From assembly GCA_035266865.1 (NCBI GenBank), contig DATFMR010000170.1, forward strand, positions 1-44,794: DNA of 44,794 nt. Reading direction: 5' to 3'. Positions 7,696-15,450 of the stretch are shown here, piece after piece. Source of the stretch: JAKAGZ01 sp035266865. GTDB lineage: Bacteria > Bacteroidota > Ignavibacteria > Ignavibacteriales > Ignavibacteriaceae. The position numbers and the translations under genes were made by a program. Numbering within the stretch: position 1 is the first letter of the stretch; every line of letters begins with the position of its first letter. The notes under the pieces were generated by a model. The model saw nothing but the letters and a program-made list of their open reading frames with translations. It was not told the DNA's origin and searched no databases.

Positions 7696-9179
7696 TAAAT
7701 ATCAGACACATCCTTTTCACCAACAATTTTAGGAAGAAAATATTTTACCTGGCTTCCTGATTTTACTTTTTTATTTACCAGTACGCTGTGCTCAATCTTA
7801 ACATCATTGCCGATAACCGAGCCAAATATATAACTGGTTCCTTTTATTAAAACATTTTTACCTATTCGCAAAGGAAACTCGTCGCTTCCCGTCATATTAA
7901 CGCTGGATTCTATTCTCGAAAATTTTCCAATTCTTATATTTCCTTTAATAATATTTCCCTGAAGGATCTCAACATTATCATCAATGTTAAGATGTTGATT
8001 TTCAAATGTTGAAAGGTAAACATTTTCACTTATCATAGCATTTTTACCAAATCTAACATTCCCTGCTATGAATGTGTTCTTGCCAATGCTCAGGTTATAA
8101 TTGAGTTTTACGCCACTACCTATAAAAACCCCTCTATCGATTTTGATATCTACCGGGAATCCTTTTTTATCCATTTTCAAAATATCTATTACAACATCCT
8201 CATGAATAAAAAAATCATCGGGATCTTCTATTTCTATAATATCTTTTAACTGATCATAAACATTTTTCCTGGCGACATTTTCCATTTCTTTTAAAACAGA
8301 CTTATTATTAAATCCCATTACAACATGCTGCTGTTTCGGACTCACTGCCTGAACAGAATATCCTTTTTTATTGAAGAGCTCAATTAAATCTGTTATGTAT
8401 ATTTCCTTTTGAACATTATTCCCTTTTAATTTATTTACAAGATTTTTAAGCCGGGTATATTTAAAAGCATAAACGCCTGAATTAAATTCATTATTATTTA
8501 TAAGTTCATTTTTTAAATAACAATAAATTTTGTTGTTAAAAGTTATTTCTAATGGTTTATTTTCCGGCAAAGCATGAATATCTTTATTTTCGATGATTCT
8601 AATTACCTTGCCAAAGTCTTTCCCAGCACTCTTTCCCTCTCTATCTTTATCTTTTACCCGGATAATCCTGCCGTATGAATTTTCTACTGGATCTCCATTA
8701 TAAATGCCGGTTAACACAATCATATCGGATTTTGATTTTATAAAGTCCTTTCTGAATTCCTTCAAGCTTTCTCTATTAATTAATCCCATATCGCCAGGAA
8801 GTATATAGACAATACCATCAAAGGATTTATTCCTAATTTCATTTAAAGCAACCTGAACAGCGTGACCGGTTCCGTTTTGTTTTTCCTGAAATGCAAAAAT
8901 ATTTTTATCTCTCTTTCCAATTGCTTTAATAACATCTTCTGCTTTAATACCCACAACAATTATCGAATGGATATTACTTATGCCGGCTATACAGGCATTA
9001 TAGACTCTTTGGACGGTCGGGATTCCCCAAATCTTGTGCAGCATTTTTGATTTCTGTGATTTAATTCGCTTACCATGACCGGCAGCCAAAATTATTGCTA
9101 CCTCCTTAAAACCTTCTTCAAAATTTGATGATAGTATTTTTGTTAGATTATAAATATTTTTGGGTTTAGCGTTGGTCAC
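7695..9179 (-). CDS. GlmU-like sugar-phosphate nucleotidyltransferase with left-handed beta-helix tail
   Basis: A 494-residue protein. Residues about 26-290 form a nucleotidyltransferase fold with the GlmU-style loop LAAGHGKRIKS (31-41) and KMLHKIWG, a QNGTGHAV base-binding segment and a PGD metal site. Residues about 350-480 are hexapeptide repeats of a left-handed beta-helix. This is the layout of UDP-N-acetylglucosamine pyrophosphorylase/GlmU, so it probably makes UDP-GlcNAc or a related nucleotide sugar. The canonical acetyltransferase segments (LRPG, NIGAGT, NYDG) are not visible, so only the uridylyl-transfer half may be active. The start is GTG at 9179 with GGAG nine bases upstream; no ATG precedes the catalytic loop. 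A second GlmU-family gene lies at 31328-32593. Confidence 0.8.
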   Translation of the reverse strand: MTNAKPKNIYNLTKILSSNFEEGFKEVAIILAAGHGKRIKSQKSKMLHKIWGIPTVQRVYNACIAGISNIHSIIVVGIKAEDVIKAIGKRDKNIFAFQEKQNGTGHAVQVALNEIRNKSFDGIVYILPGDMGLINRESLKEFRKDFIKSKSDMIVLTGIYNGDPVENSYGRIIRVKDKDREGKSAGKDFGKVIRIIENKDIHALPENKPLEITFNNKIYCYLKNELINNNEFNSGVYAFKYTRLKNLVNKLKGNNVQKEIYITDLIELFNKKGYSVQAVSPKQQHVVMGFNNKSVLKEMENVARKNVYDQLKDIIEIEDPDDFFIHEDVVIDILKMDKKGFPVDIKIDRGVFIGSGVKLNYNLSIGKNTFIAGNVRFGKNAMISENVYLSTFENQHLNIDDNVEILQGNIIKGNIRIGKFSRIESSVNMTGSDEFPLRIGKNVLIKGTSYIFGSVIGNDVKIEHSVLVNKKVKSGSQVKYFLPKIVGEKDVSDI

Positions 9180-9325
9180 TAACTACAACTCCGTAAATTG
9201 ATAATATATTATTTAATGATAAAAAACTTAACTAAAGCCTTAACTATATCCAAATTAAGGTATTATTATCTCTTACAAACATGTATTTTATTGAAAACTT
9301 ATTGTCGAATAATAGGGAACAAGTC

Positions 9326-9790
9326 ATGAGCAAAAAATTTCTGTTAATTACAATTTTGTTTACAGTAGCAAGTCTAAATTCTGATTTTGCACAAGATAAG
9401 GGATTTGGAATTGGTGTCATCATTGGGCAGCCAACTGGATTAAGCGGAAAATACTGGGTTAACAATTTAAATGGTTTTGATTTTGGATTAGGTTTTTCAT
9501 TTTCAAAAGATGACAAAAATATCCATATTCATTCTGATTATCTGTGGCATACTAATACTTCAATAGAGTCAGATGAAAAATTTACACTATATTATGGCCC
9601 TGGTTTAAAATTAAAGACTGGGAAAAAAAATGATGCCAGCTTAGGAATAAGAGGAGTGCTTGGGCTTGCTTGGATGTCTGGTAATATTCCAGTTGATGTA
9701 TTTATTGAAATTGCTCCAATATTTAATTTCGTACCGGGTACTTCACTTAGAATAGATGCCGGCTTTGGAATAAGATACTACTTTAACTAA
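9326..9790 (+). CDS. Small outer-membrane beta-barrel protein (exported, hypothetical)
   Basis: I start this at the ATG at 9326, preceded by AGGGA at 9313, giving 154 residues with a clear signal peptide ending in SDFAQ. An upstream ATG at 9281 would add 15 residues before the signal. The mature part alternates short hydrophobic and glycine-rich strands (GIGVIIGQPTGLSGKYW, LYYGPGLKLKTG, GIRGVLGLAWM) and ends in the aromatic FGIRYYFN typical of proteins inserted by the BAM complex. Size suggests an 8-strand barrel. It resembles DUF3996-type proteins, but I would not assign a function. It is a single gene between two minus-strand genes. Confidence 0.75.
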   Translation: MSKKFLLITILFTVASLNSDFAQDKGFGIGVIIGQPTGLSGKYWVNNLNGFDFGLGFSFSKDDKNIHIHSDYLWHTNTSIESDEKFTLYYGPGLKLKTGKKNDASLGIRGVLGLAWMSGNIPVDVFIEIAPIFNFVPGTSLRIDAGFGIRYYFN

Positions 9791-9817
9791 AACTTCGATA
9801 ATCTTAATTTGCTAATT

Positions 9818-10978
9818 TTACTCACCATCTACTTTTTTATACTTAAAAGCTGAAAGTAATCCTATTAGAAAGGCGAAGACTATTGATAAAACCACGTGTG
9901 TGATAAAACCTATAGTAAATGTAGTTAGAAATAGGCCAACAAAGGCGAATAACAATGCATAACCATTATTTCTAAAAAATTTATCCCCCTTATTCTCTTT
10001 AATTAAGGAATATGTCTTTAATAATATCAGAACTAACATTGCAAGATAGATAATTAATCCCGGTAAACCGGTTTCAAAATAAACCTGAAAATAATCATTA
10101 TGCCAACCACCAACACCCTTATCATTAAATTCATCAGGGAAGGGAAAAGTCTGGTGAAAAGTCCTGGGGCCGAATCCAAATACCGGCGTTTTGAATGCCA
10201 AATATTCTGCACCATTATAAAGTATTCCTCTATCCGACAGATACGTAGGATTTTCTATTCTTTGGGAAACTTCAGTTTTATTAACATTAAAAGATATTAT
10301 GCAAATTACAGCTGTTAATAAAGCAATGACAATAGCTAATTTAAGATTAAGCTTTCTTAAAATAACACTTGCAATAAAAATACTTATTGCAATTACTGTA
10401 ACTGTTCTTCCAAGAGAAGTTACAATGCCTGATAGTATAAATGTTACAGCAAAAATTACTATTACATTTTTGTACCTACTTTCAACATCAGGACCCAGTG
10501 AAACTGAAAAGCCTAAAGCCACTAATAAGTATGAAGCGAAAGTTGTATACGAAGTAAATGCTTCAGCTCTGTAAACCTGATTAAGATCAAATCTTATTAT
10601 TCCAACTAGTGCAACTACAGTGGCAGTACCTGTAAAACAATAAACTATTGTCCTGATTTGTTTAGTATCAAAAGTCTTCAGGTAGAACACAAAAGAGAAA
10701 AATCCCAAGTAAAATAGAAGTTCCTTATAAAATATTTCAATACTTGCTGACCGATAATGAGAAAATATAACAGCTATTATTCGTATCAAAGCAAAAACAA
10801 TTATAAAATAAACAAAAATATCCAGGCTTTTCTTTTTCTCTTTCATCTTTTCAAACAGCCACAATATTGAAAGAAGCCCCACAAATAATTGCATAAGAAA
10901 AAGAGATACAACAAAACTTATAACCACACAGAACATAAGGTAATATGGGATTCTTATGTCAAATCTTGATTGAACCAT
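9818..10978 (-). CDS. O-antigen ligase/polymerase-like membrane protein (Wzy_C family)
   Basis: A 386-residue protein with about ten hydrophobic segments. Between residues 240 and 310 is the Wzy_C region: a short periplasmic loop with GFGPRTFHQTFP and GGWHNDYFQVYFETGLPGL, whose HN pair is the family signature. Members either join O-antigen to lipid A core (WaaL) or polymerise O units (Wzy); sequence alone does not separate them. It is the last gene of the envelope run, 35 bases after the MsbA-type transporter, which supports a role in lipopolysaccharide or surface-polysaccharide assembly at the periplasmic face of the inner membrane. No glycosyltransferase genes adjoin it. Confidence 0.8.
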   Translation of the reverse strand: MVQSRFDIRIPYYLMFCVVISFVVSLFLMQLFVGLLSILWLFEKMKEKKKSLDIFVYFIIVFALIRIIAVIFSHYRSASIEIFYKELLFYLGFFSFVFYLKTFDTKQIRTIVYCFTGTATVVALVGIIRFDLNQVYRAEAFTSYTTFASYLLVALGFSVSLGPDVESRYKNVIVIFAVTFILSGIVTSLGRTVTVIAISIFIASVILRKLNLKLAIVIALLTAVICIISFNVNKTEVSQRIENPTYLSDRGILYNGAEYLAFKTPVFGFGPRTFHQTFPFPDEFNDKGVGGWHNDYFQVYFETGLPGLIIYLAMLVLILLKTYSLIKENKGDKFFRNNGYALLFAFVGLFLTTFTIGFITHVVLSIVFAFLIGLLSAFKYKKVDGE

Positions 10979-11013
10979 TCAATGCTTAATTTTAATTATT
11001 AATAATGAGTGCT

Positions 11014-12864
11014 TTAATCCCTGAATTGCATTTCATAAAATTTTTTGTACAATCCTTCTTCGTCCGTAATTAGTTCTTCGTGTTTTCCTGACTGAATTAT
11101 TTTACCTTTATCAAGCACAATTATTCTTGTTGCATTTCTTATCGTGCTTAGCCTGTGTGCAATTACAATTGTCGTTCTGTTTACCATTAATCTTTCAATG
11201 GCTTCCTGAACTAACAGCTCTGATTCATTATCAAGCGCTGAAGTGGCTTCATCAAAAATCATTATTTCAGGATTTTTCAAAAGTGCTCTCGCAATTGAAA
11301 TTCTCTGTCTTTGTCCGCCGGAAAGTTTAACTCCTCTTTCTCCAATAACTGTGTCGTAATCTTCAGGCATCTGCAAAATAAAATCATGTGCGTTGGCTGT
11401 TTTAGCAGCTTCTTCAATTTTTTCGATAGGGTAGTCGCCAAGTCCATAGGCAATATTATTTTTAATTGATTCATTAAACAAGAAAGTTTCCTGAGTAACA
11501 ATGCCCATAAGATTTCTAAGGCTTTCCACTTTTACATTTTTAATATTAATTCCATCAAGTAAAATTGTGCCGCCGGTAGGATCATAAAATCTGGGGATTA
11601 GGTCAACGAGTGTTGATTTTCCGCCGCCGCTCGGCCCGACCAGGGCGATAATTTCTCCACGGTTCACATTTATATTAATTTTATCTAAAACCAGTTCATC
11701 TGAGTCTTCGTAATGGAAAGAAACATTATCGAGAATAAGTGATTCTTTAAACTCCTTAACCGCAACAGCATCAGGGAAATCTTGTATAGTTGGTTGCGTA
11801 TCTATAATTTCAAAAACTCTGTCGCCGGCGGCACTCGATTCCTGAATCCTGTTGTTAATACTGCTTAGTTCTTTTATAGGCGGCATTAATTGAAAGATTG
11901 CAAAAAGGAATCCCATAAATTCTGACGCAGATAAAGATTGGTCTTTTAATACAAGCAGTCCGCCAAAATAAATAATTACAACACCAACTGCTGTACTTAA
12001 AACTTCAGTAATCGGTGAAGAAGCATTTCTAACTCTTACAATTCTAAGCATCAGTTTGAAAAAATTCCATGTTTCATCCATGAATTTTTTATTTTCATAT
12101 TTTTCCATCCCAAAAGCTTTAACAATCTTAACGCCTGAAATAGTTTCCTGCAGGATACTGGTAATATCCGCCATTTTTCCCTGGATTAAATAACTCTGCT
12201 TCCTGAGTTTCAGCCCTATCCATGTAATTATGAACATTGAAAAAGGAAGGATTACCAGCGCAAGTAAAGTAAGTTTCCAGCTTATGCTGATTGCAATTCC
12301 AAGAAATACTATTATCGAAAGCGGCTCGCGAATCATATTTAAAAAGGCAGCGGATATACTTGTCTGTACTATATTAATATCGTTCGTAATTCTTGAGATT
12401 AAATTACCAACCCGTTCTTTCTTAAAATAACTCATCGGTAGTTTATGAAGGTGTTTGTAAGCGGAATCTCTCATATCCTTCATTGTTCCCTGTTCAACAT
12501 GGGCAAGAAAATAAGCCTGCAAATATCCGAAAATATTTTTAAGCAGGAACGCAATAAAAACAAGAATACAAATCCTGATCAAGGCATCAATTTTATCGCC
12601 GCTTAAAACAAGTTGGTTAAATTTCTGAGAGATCTCATTTCCAATATTTACAATCCAATCCGGCAAAATTGTTGAGGGTGAAACAGATGTTGTTGTTTGC
12701 TGAAGTGTCTCATTATTTTGCTGAAATAAAGTATCGAGAAGTGGAATAGTAAGATAGACCGACACACCGTTCAAAAGTGCATAAAAAATTGTGCAAAAAA
12801 CGGAAACTGTAAGATATTTCCAGTATGGCTTTACATATTTTAATATTCTAAGATAAGTTTTCAT
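11014..12864 (-). CDS. msbA: MsbA-type lipid A/lipid exporter, ABC half-transporter
   Basis: A 616-residue fused membrane-ATPase half-transporter that works as a homodimer. Six membrane helices occupy about residues 15-330; the ATPase follows, with Walker A GPSGGGKST (410-418), Q-loop VTQETF, signature LSGGQ (514-518), Walker B ending in D538-E539, and switch histidine H570 in IAHRLSTI. The order and length fit MsbA, which flips lipid A core across the inner membrane, and the neighbouring O-antigen-ligase-like gene supports that; general lipid or drug export is the alternative. The ATG overlaps the stop of the upstream lipoprotein gene as TAATG. A 40-residue insertion between the first two helices (about 45-85) is polar and serine/threonine-rich. 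Confidence 0.85.
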   Translation of the reverse strand: MKTYLRILKYVKPYWKYLTVSVFCTIFYALLNGVSVYLTIPLLDTLFQQNNETLQQTTTSVSPSTILPDWIVNIGNEISQKFNQLVLSGDKIDALIRICILVFIAFLLKNIFGYLQAYFLAHVEQGTMKDMRDSAYKHLHKLPMSYFKKERVGNLISRITNDINIVQTSISAAFLNMIREPLSIIVFLGIAISISWKLTLLALVILPFSMFIITWIGLKLRKQSYLIQGKMADITSILQETISGVKIVKAFGMEKYENKKFMDETWNFFKLMLRIVRVRNASSPITEVLSTAVGVVIIYFGGLLVLKDQSLSASEFMGFLFAIFQLMPPIKELSSINNRIQESSAAGDRVFEIIDTQPTIQDFPDAVAVKEFKESLILDNVSFHYEDSDELVLDKININVNRGEIIALVGPSGGGKSTLVDLIPRFYDPTGGTILLDGINIKNVKVESLRNLMGIVTQETFLFNESIKNNIAYGLGDYPIEKIEEAAKTANAHDFILQMPEDYDTVIGERGVKLSGGQRQRISIARALLKNPEIMIFDEATSALDNESELLVQEAIERLMVNRTTIVIAHRLSTIRNATRIIVLDKGKIIQSGKHEELITDEEGLYKKFYEMQFRD

Positions 12865-13907
12865 TATGCTTTAATATTCGGTATTTCTGGAATATTTCTC
12901 AACCCGCAGCCACGTCCTACTTTAATTGAATCTACCGGTTCTAAAGTTTTGTAATCAAAAATTGTTATTGTTGAATTTAAATCAAATCCGTTATCAAATA
13001 TCAGTAAATCATTTTTAATAAAGAAATTTTTAACACCGGAGCCTTTCCATTTCTTTATAATTTTGTTCTGCGGAATATCATAAATATACAGACCCGATGT
13101 TTCCGGAGTTTTTGCCTTAAGTGTATTGTTTTTTGCAGAGATATTAATAGTAGAAAAAACCAGGTACTTTTCGTCGGGAGACCAATCAAATTTATTAAGT
13201 TTCTGTTCATTTGCAAAAACAAATTCTGTACTGCTTTCACTTATATTTTCAATATAAACATTAGTTGAGTCTGATGAATTATTTACCAGATTATATTTGC
13301 CTGAATGTGAGTTATAATCAACCGGACGGGTTTTAGGACGCGGGTAACCTGTTTTAGTTATATCATAAGTTTGTTTTTCGCTAAGTATTTCTTTTCCAAA
13401 TAAATTAAAAATATAAGTATCTGCTTTTATATAAGTAGCTACAATTTTATCTATCCTATTAATAATAACTTTAAAATTATAATCATCTTCCCACTGCGTA
13501 AATACCTGTACACCATCGCCAACCCGTTTTATAAATTTTACTTTAGAAGAATCAATATTAATTAAATAAACTTTTACCCTGGTGATATATGGAAATATAT
13601 TTTTCTTCCCGAAATGCCCGGCAGTTAAAAAATAAGCCGTTTTGCCGTCTGGTGAATATGAAAGTTCTACAACCTGTTCATTGTAATTTGACCAAAATTC
13701 CGAGTATTCTTTTTTCTCCACATCGTATTTATACAAGCCTGGTTTATGTTCAATCATACCTACAAATATAAAGCTGTCGAATTTTTCCTTTTTTACACTG
13801 ACGGTGTCTGCTTTTCTTTGTTCAGCTTTTTCGGGCGGCTTTACATTTTTATTGCAGCCAACAGTCAAAATAAAAAGCAGTGAAATTATATATTTGAATT
13901 TAACCAT
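12864..13907 (-). CDS. Lipoprotein with beta-propeller (TolB/WD40-like) repeats
   Basis: Starting at the ATG at 13907 (347 residues), the protein has a lipoprotein signal with lipobox LTVGC at about residue 17, so it should be lipid-anchored after cleavage. The rest is mostly beta strands with repeated motifs such as ELSYSPDGKTAYFL, FDWSPDEKYLVFS and GLYIYDIPQNKIIKKW, typical of PD40/WD40-type propeller blades. No catalytic residues are evident. An ATG at 13916 is an alternative start, since TTG and ATG codons cluster there. The 5' end overlaps the protease gene by eight bases and the 3' end overlaps msbA by one, so it is firmly part of the envelope operon. Its role there is unknown. Confidence 0.7.
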   Translation of the reverse strand: MVKFKYIISLLFILTVGCNKNVKPPEKAEQRKADTVSVKKEKFDSFIFVGMIEHKPGLYKYDVEKKEYSEFWSNYNEQVVELSYSPDGKTAYFLTAGHFGKKNIFPYITRVKVYLINIDSSKVKFIKRVGDGVQVFTQWEDDYNFKVIINRIDKIVATYIKADTYIFNLFGKEILSEKQTYDITKTGYPRPKTRPVDYNSHSGKYNLVNNSSDSTNVYIENISESSTEFVFANEQKLNKFDWSPDEKYLVFSTINISAKNNTLKAKTPETSGLYIYDIPQNKIIKKWKGSGVKNFFIKNDLLIFDNGFDLNSTITIFDYKTLEPVDSIKVGRGCGLRNIPEIPNIKA

Positions 13908-14559
13908 TTGGGACATTCCCAATCTGAAGGAATAAACTGAGTATGAAATTAATCAATTTCATAAAAAATCCCCATAAAGGACTGTAAATGAAAAGCAGCA
14001 AAATAAGTGATCCATATAACCCGAGACTCATTAATTTTGCAGTAAACCTGTTCGGGAAAAGATCGAATAAAATATGTGAGCCATCCAGCGGTGGGATCGG
14101 AATTAGATTAAAGGCAAAAAGAAAAATATTAAAAAACACCCCGTACCAGAAAATGTTAATAATATTATCACTTACCGGAGTAGAGGAATTTACTAACAAA
14201 AGAAAGCAGACAAAAAATAATACAGCCAGGATAAAGTTTGATAGCGGACCCGCAAAAGAAACTATTGCGTCGTCCCTGTATGCATTTTTAAAATTACTTC
14301 TATCAACAGGAACCGGTTTTGCCCAGCCAATCAAAGCAAATCCAGAAGCAAATGAAGCGAGAGGCATAATAATCGTTCCAACCAGATCAGCATGCTTTAT
14401 CGGATTTAAAGTTAGTCTTCCCTGTTTTTTTGCAGTATCATCTCCAAATTTAAAAGCCATAATTGCGTGCGCAAATTCGTGCACTGCAATTGATATTATA
14501 AACATCGGAAGAAAAGTTAAAAACGAAATTAATTTCTGGCTTACCTGTATATCCGGCAT
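13900..14559 (-). CDS. Site-2-type membrane metalloprotease (M50 family)
   Basis: A 219-residue polytopic protein with zinc motif HEFAH at 27-31 in the second hydrophobic segment and a third ligand, D159, in NLIPIPPLDG. The short form without PDZ domains and the GRLTLNPIKHADLVGTI stretch place it in the compact M50 group (YwhC/sporulation IVFB-like relatives), whose substrates are mostly unknown. It would act inside the inner membrane, cutting membrane-embedded or lipid-proximal peptides. Its ATG follows directly after the recombinase stop, with no spacing, and its tail overlaps the lipoprotein gene. Whether it processes an operon partner cannot be told from the sequence. Confidence 0.88.
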   Translation of the reverse strand: MPDIQVSQKLISFLTFLPMFIISIAVHEFAHAIMAFKFGDDTAKKQGRLTLNPIKHADLVGTIIMPLASFASGFALIGWAKPVPVDRSNFKNAYRDDAIVSFAGPLSNFILAVLFFVCFLLLVNSSTPVSDNIINIFWYGVFFNIFLFAFNLIPIPPLDGSHILFDLFPNRFTAKLMSLGLYGSLILLLFIYSPLWGFFMKLINFILSLFLQIGNVPNG

Positions 14560-15450
14560 TTATCCTCTTGGATGAAATTCTTTATGAACCTGTTTAATAT
14601 AATCCCTGTCGATATGAGTGTAAATCTGTGTAGTTGAAATATCCGAATGTCCCAGCATTTCCTGCACGGCGCGCAAATCCGCCCCGCCTTCCAGCAAATG
14701 TGTGGCAAATGAATGCCTGAAAGTATGCGGATGAACATCTTTTTCAATTCCGGCTTCTCTTACATATTTATCAACTATTTTCCAGATTCCCATCCTTGAC
14801 AATTTAGAACCTTTGCTGTTTAGGAAAAGGAAATTTTCGCTTTTTGCTTTTTTCATCAACAAAGGTCTGCTCTCCTTTAAATATTTACTTATCCATTCAA
14901 TTGCACTTGATCCAATCGGAATAATCCTTTCTTTTGATCCCTTCCCGAAAACTCGAATTACCTCTTCAGTAAAAAAGAGATCTGATATCTTCAAATTTAT
15001 TAATTCAGAAACCCTCGTTCCGCAGGCATATAACATTTCCAGCAAGGATTTGTCTCTCAATCCAAGTTTATTATCGGTCACAGGTTTGGATAATATTGAA
15101 TCGATCTCATTTACTGACAAAACACCGGGAAGATTTTTTGCCAACTTAGGAGAATTAATTCTCTCAATAGGGTTTTCTTGTATGTACTTGCTTGTAAAAA
15201 GATAATTAAAAAATCCTTTTAAAGAAGAATAATATCTTGCCGCCGAACTACTTGCCAAACCTACATCATTTAAAGATTTAAAAAAATCAGAAACGTGTTT
15301 TTGTTTTATTCCGGAAGGATCATTTACGTTTTTATATTCAAGAAAATTCAAAAACGAAGTAATATCATTTCGATAAGATGATACGGTGTTATCGGACAGG
15401 TTTTTTTCAAGCTTTAGGACAGCCAGGTATTCTTTCAAAAAAACGTTCAT
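14560..15450 (-). CDS. xerD: Tyrosine recombinase XerC/XerD
   Basis: A 296-residue tyrosine recombinase of the chromosome-dimer-resolution type, acting at dif with FtsK. The N-terminal SAM-like DNA-binding domain spans about 1-85. The catalytic set is complete: R146 (YACGTRVSEL), K170 (GKGSKER), H242 and R245 (HTFRHSFATHLL), H268 (LGHSD) and nucleophile Y277 (QIYTHI). Length and motifs match XerC/XerD rather than phage integrases, and there is no att-like repeat or phage neighbour. The call between XerC and XerD is uncertain; I use xerD from overall resemblance. The gene overlaps the c-di-AMP phosphodiesterase gene by four bases (ATGA), so it is translated with the envelope operon. Confidence 0.88.
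   Translation of the reverse strand: MNVFLKEYLAVLKLEKNLSDNTVSSYRNDITSFLNFLEYKNVNDPSGIKQKHVSDFFKSLNDVGLASSSAARYYSSLKGFFNYLFTSKYIQENPIERINSPKLAKNLPGVLSVNEIDSILSKPVTDNKLGLRDKSLLEMLYACGTRVSELINLKISDLFFTEEVIRVFGKGSKERIIPIGSSAIEWISKYLKESRPLLMKKAKSENFLFLNSKGSKLSRMGIWKIVDKYVREAGIEKDVHPHTFRHSFATHLLEGGADLRAVQEMLGHSDISTTQIYTHIDRDYIKQVHKEFHPRG

Noticed and set aside
13988..14575. 195-codon open frame on the plus strand across the M50 protease gene
   Set aside because: Lies antisense to a gene with complete zinc motifs and flanking overlaps; its translation is not domain-like.
14560..15450. Xer-type recombinase as an integron or phage integrase
   Set aside because: No integrase insert, attachment repeats or cargo genes; lies within a housekeeping operon.
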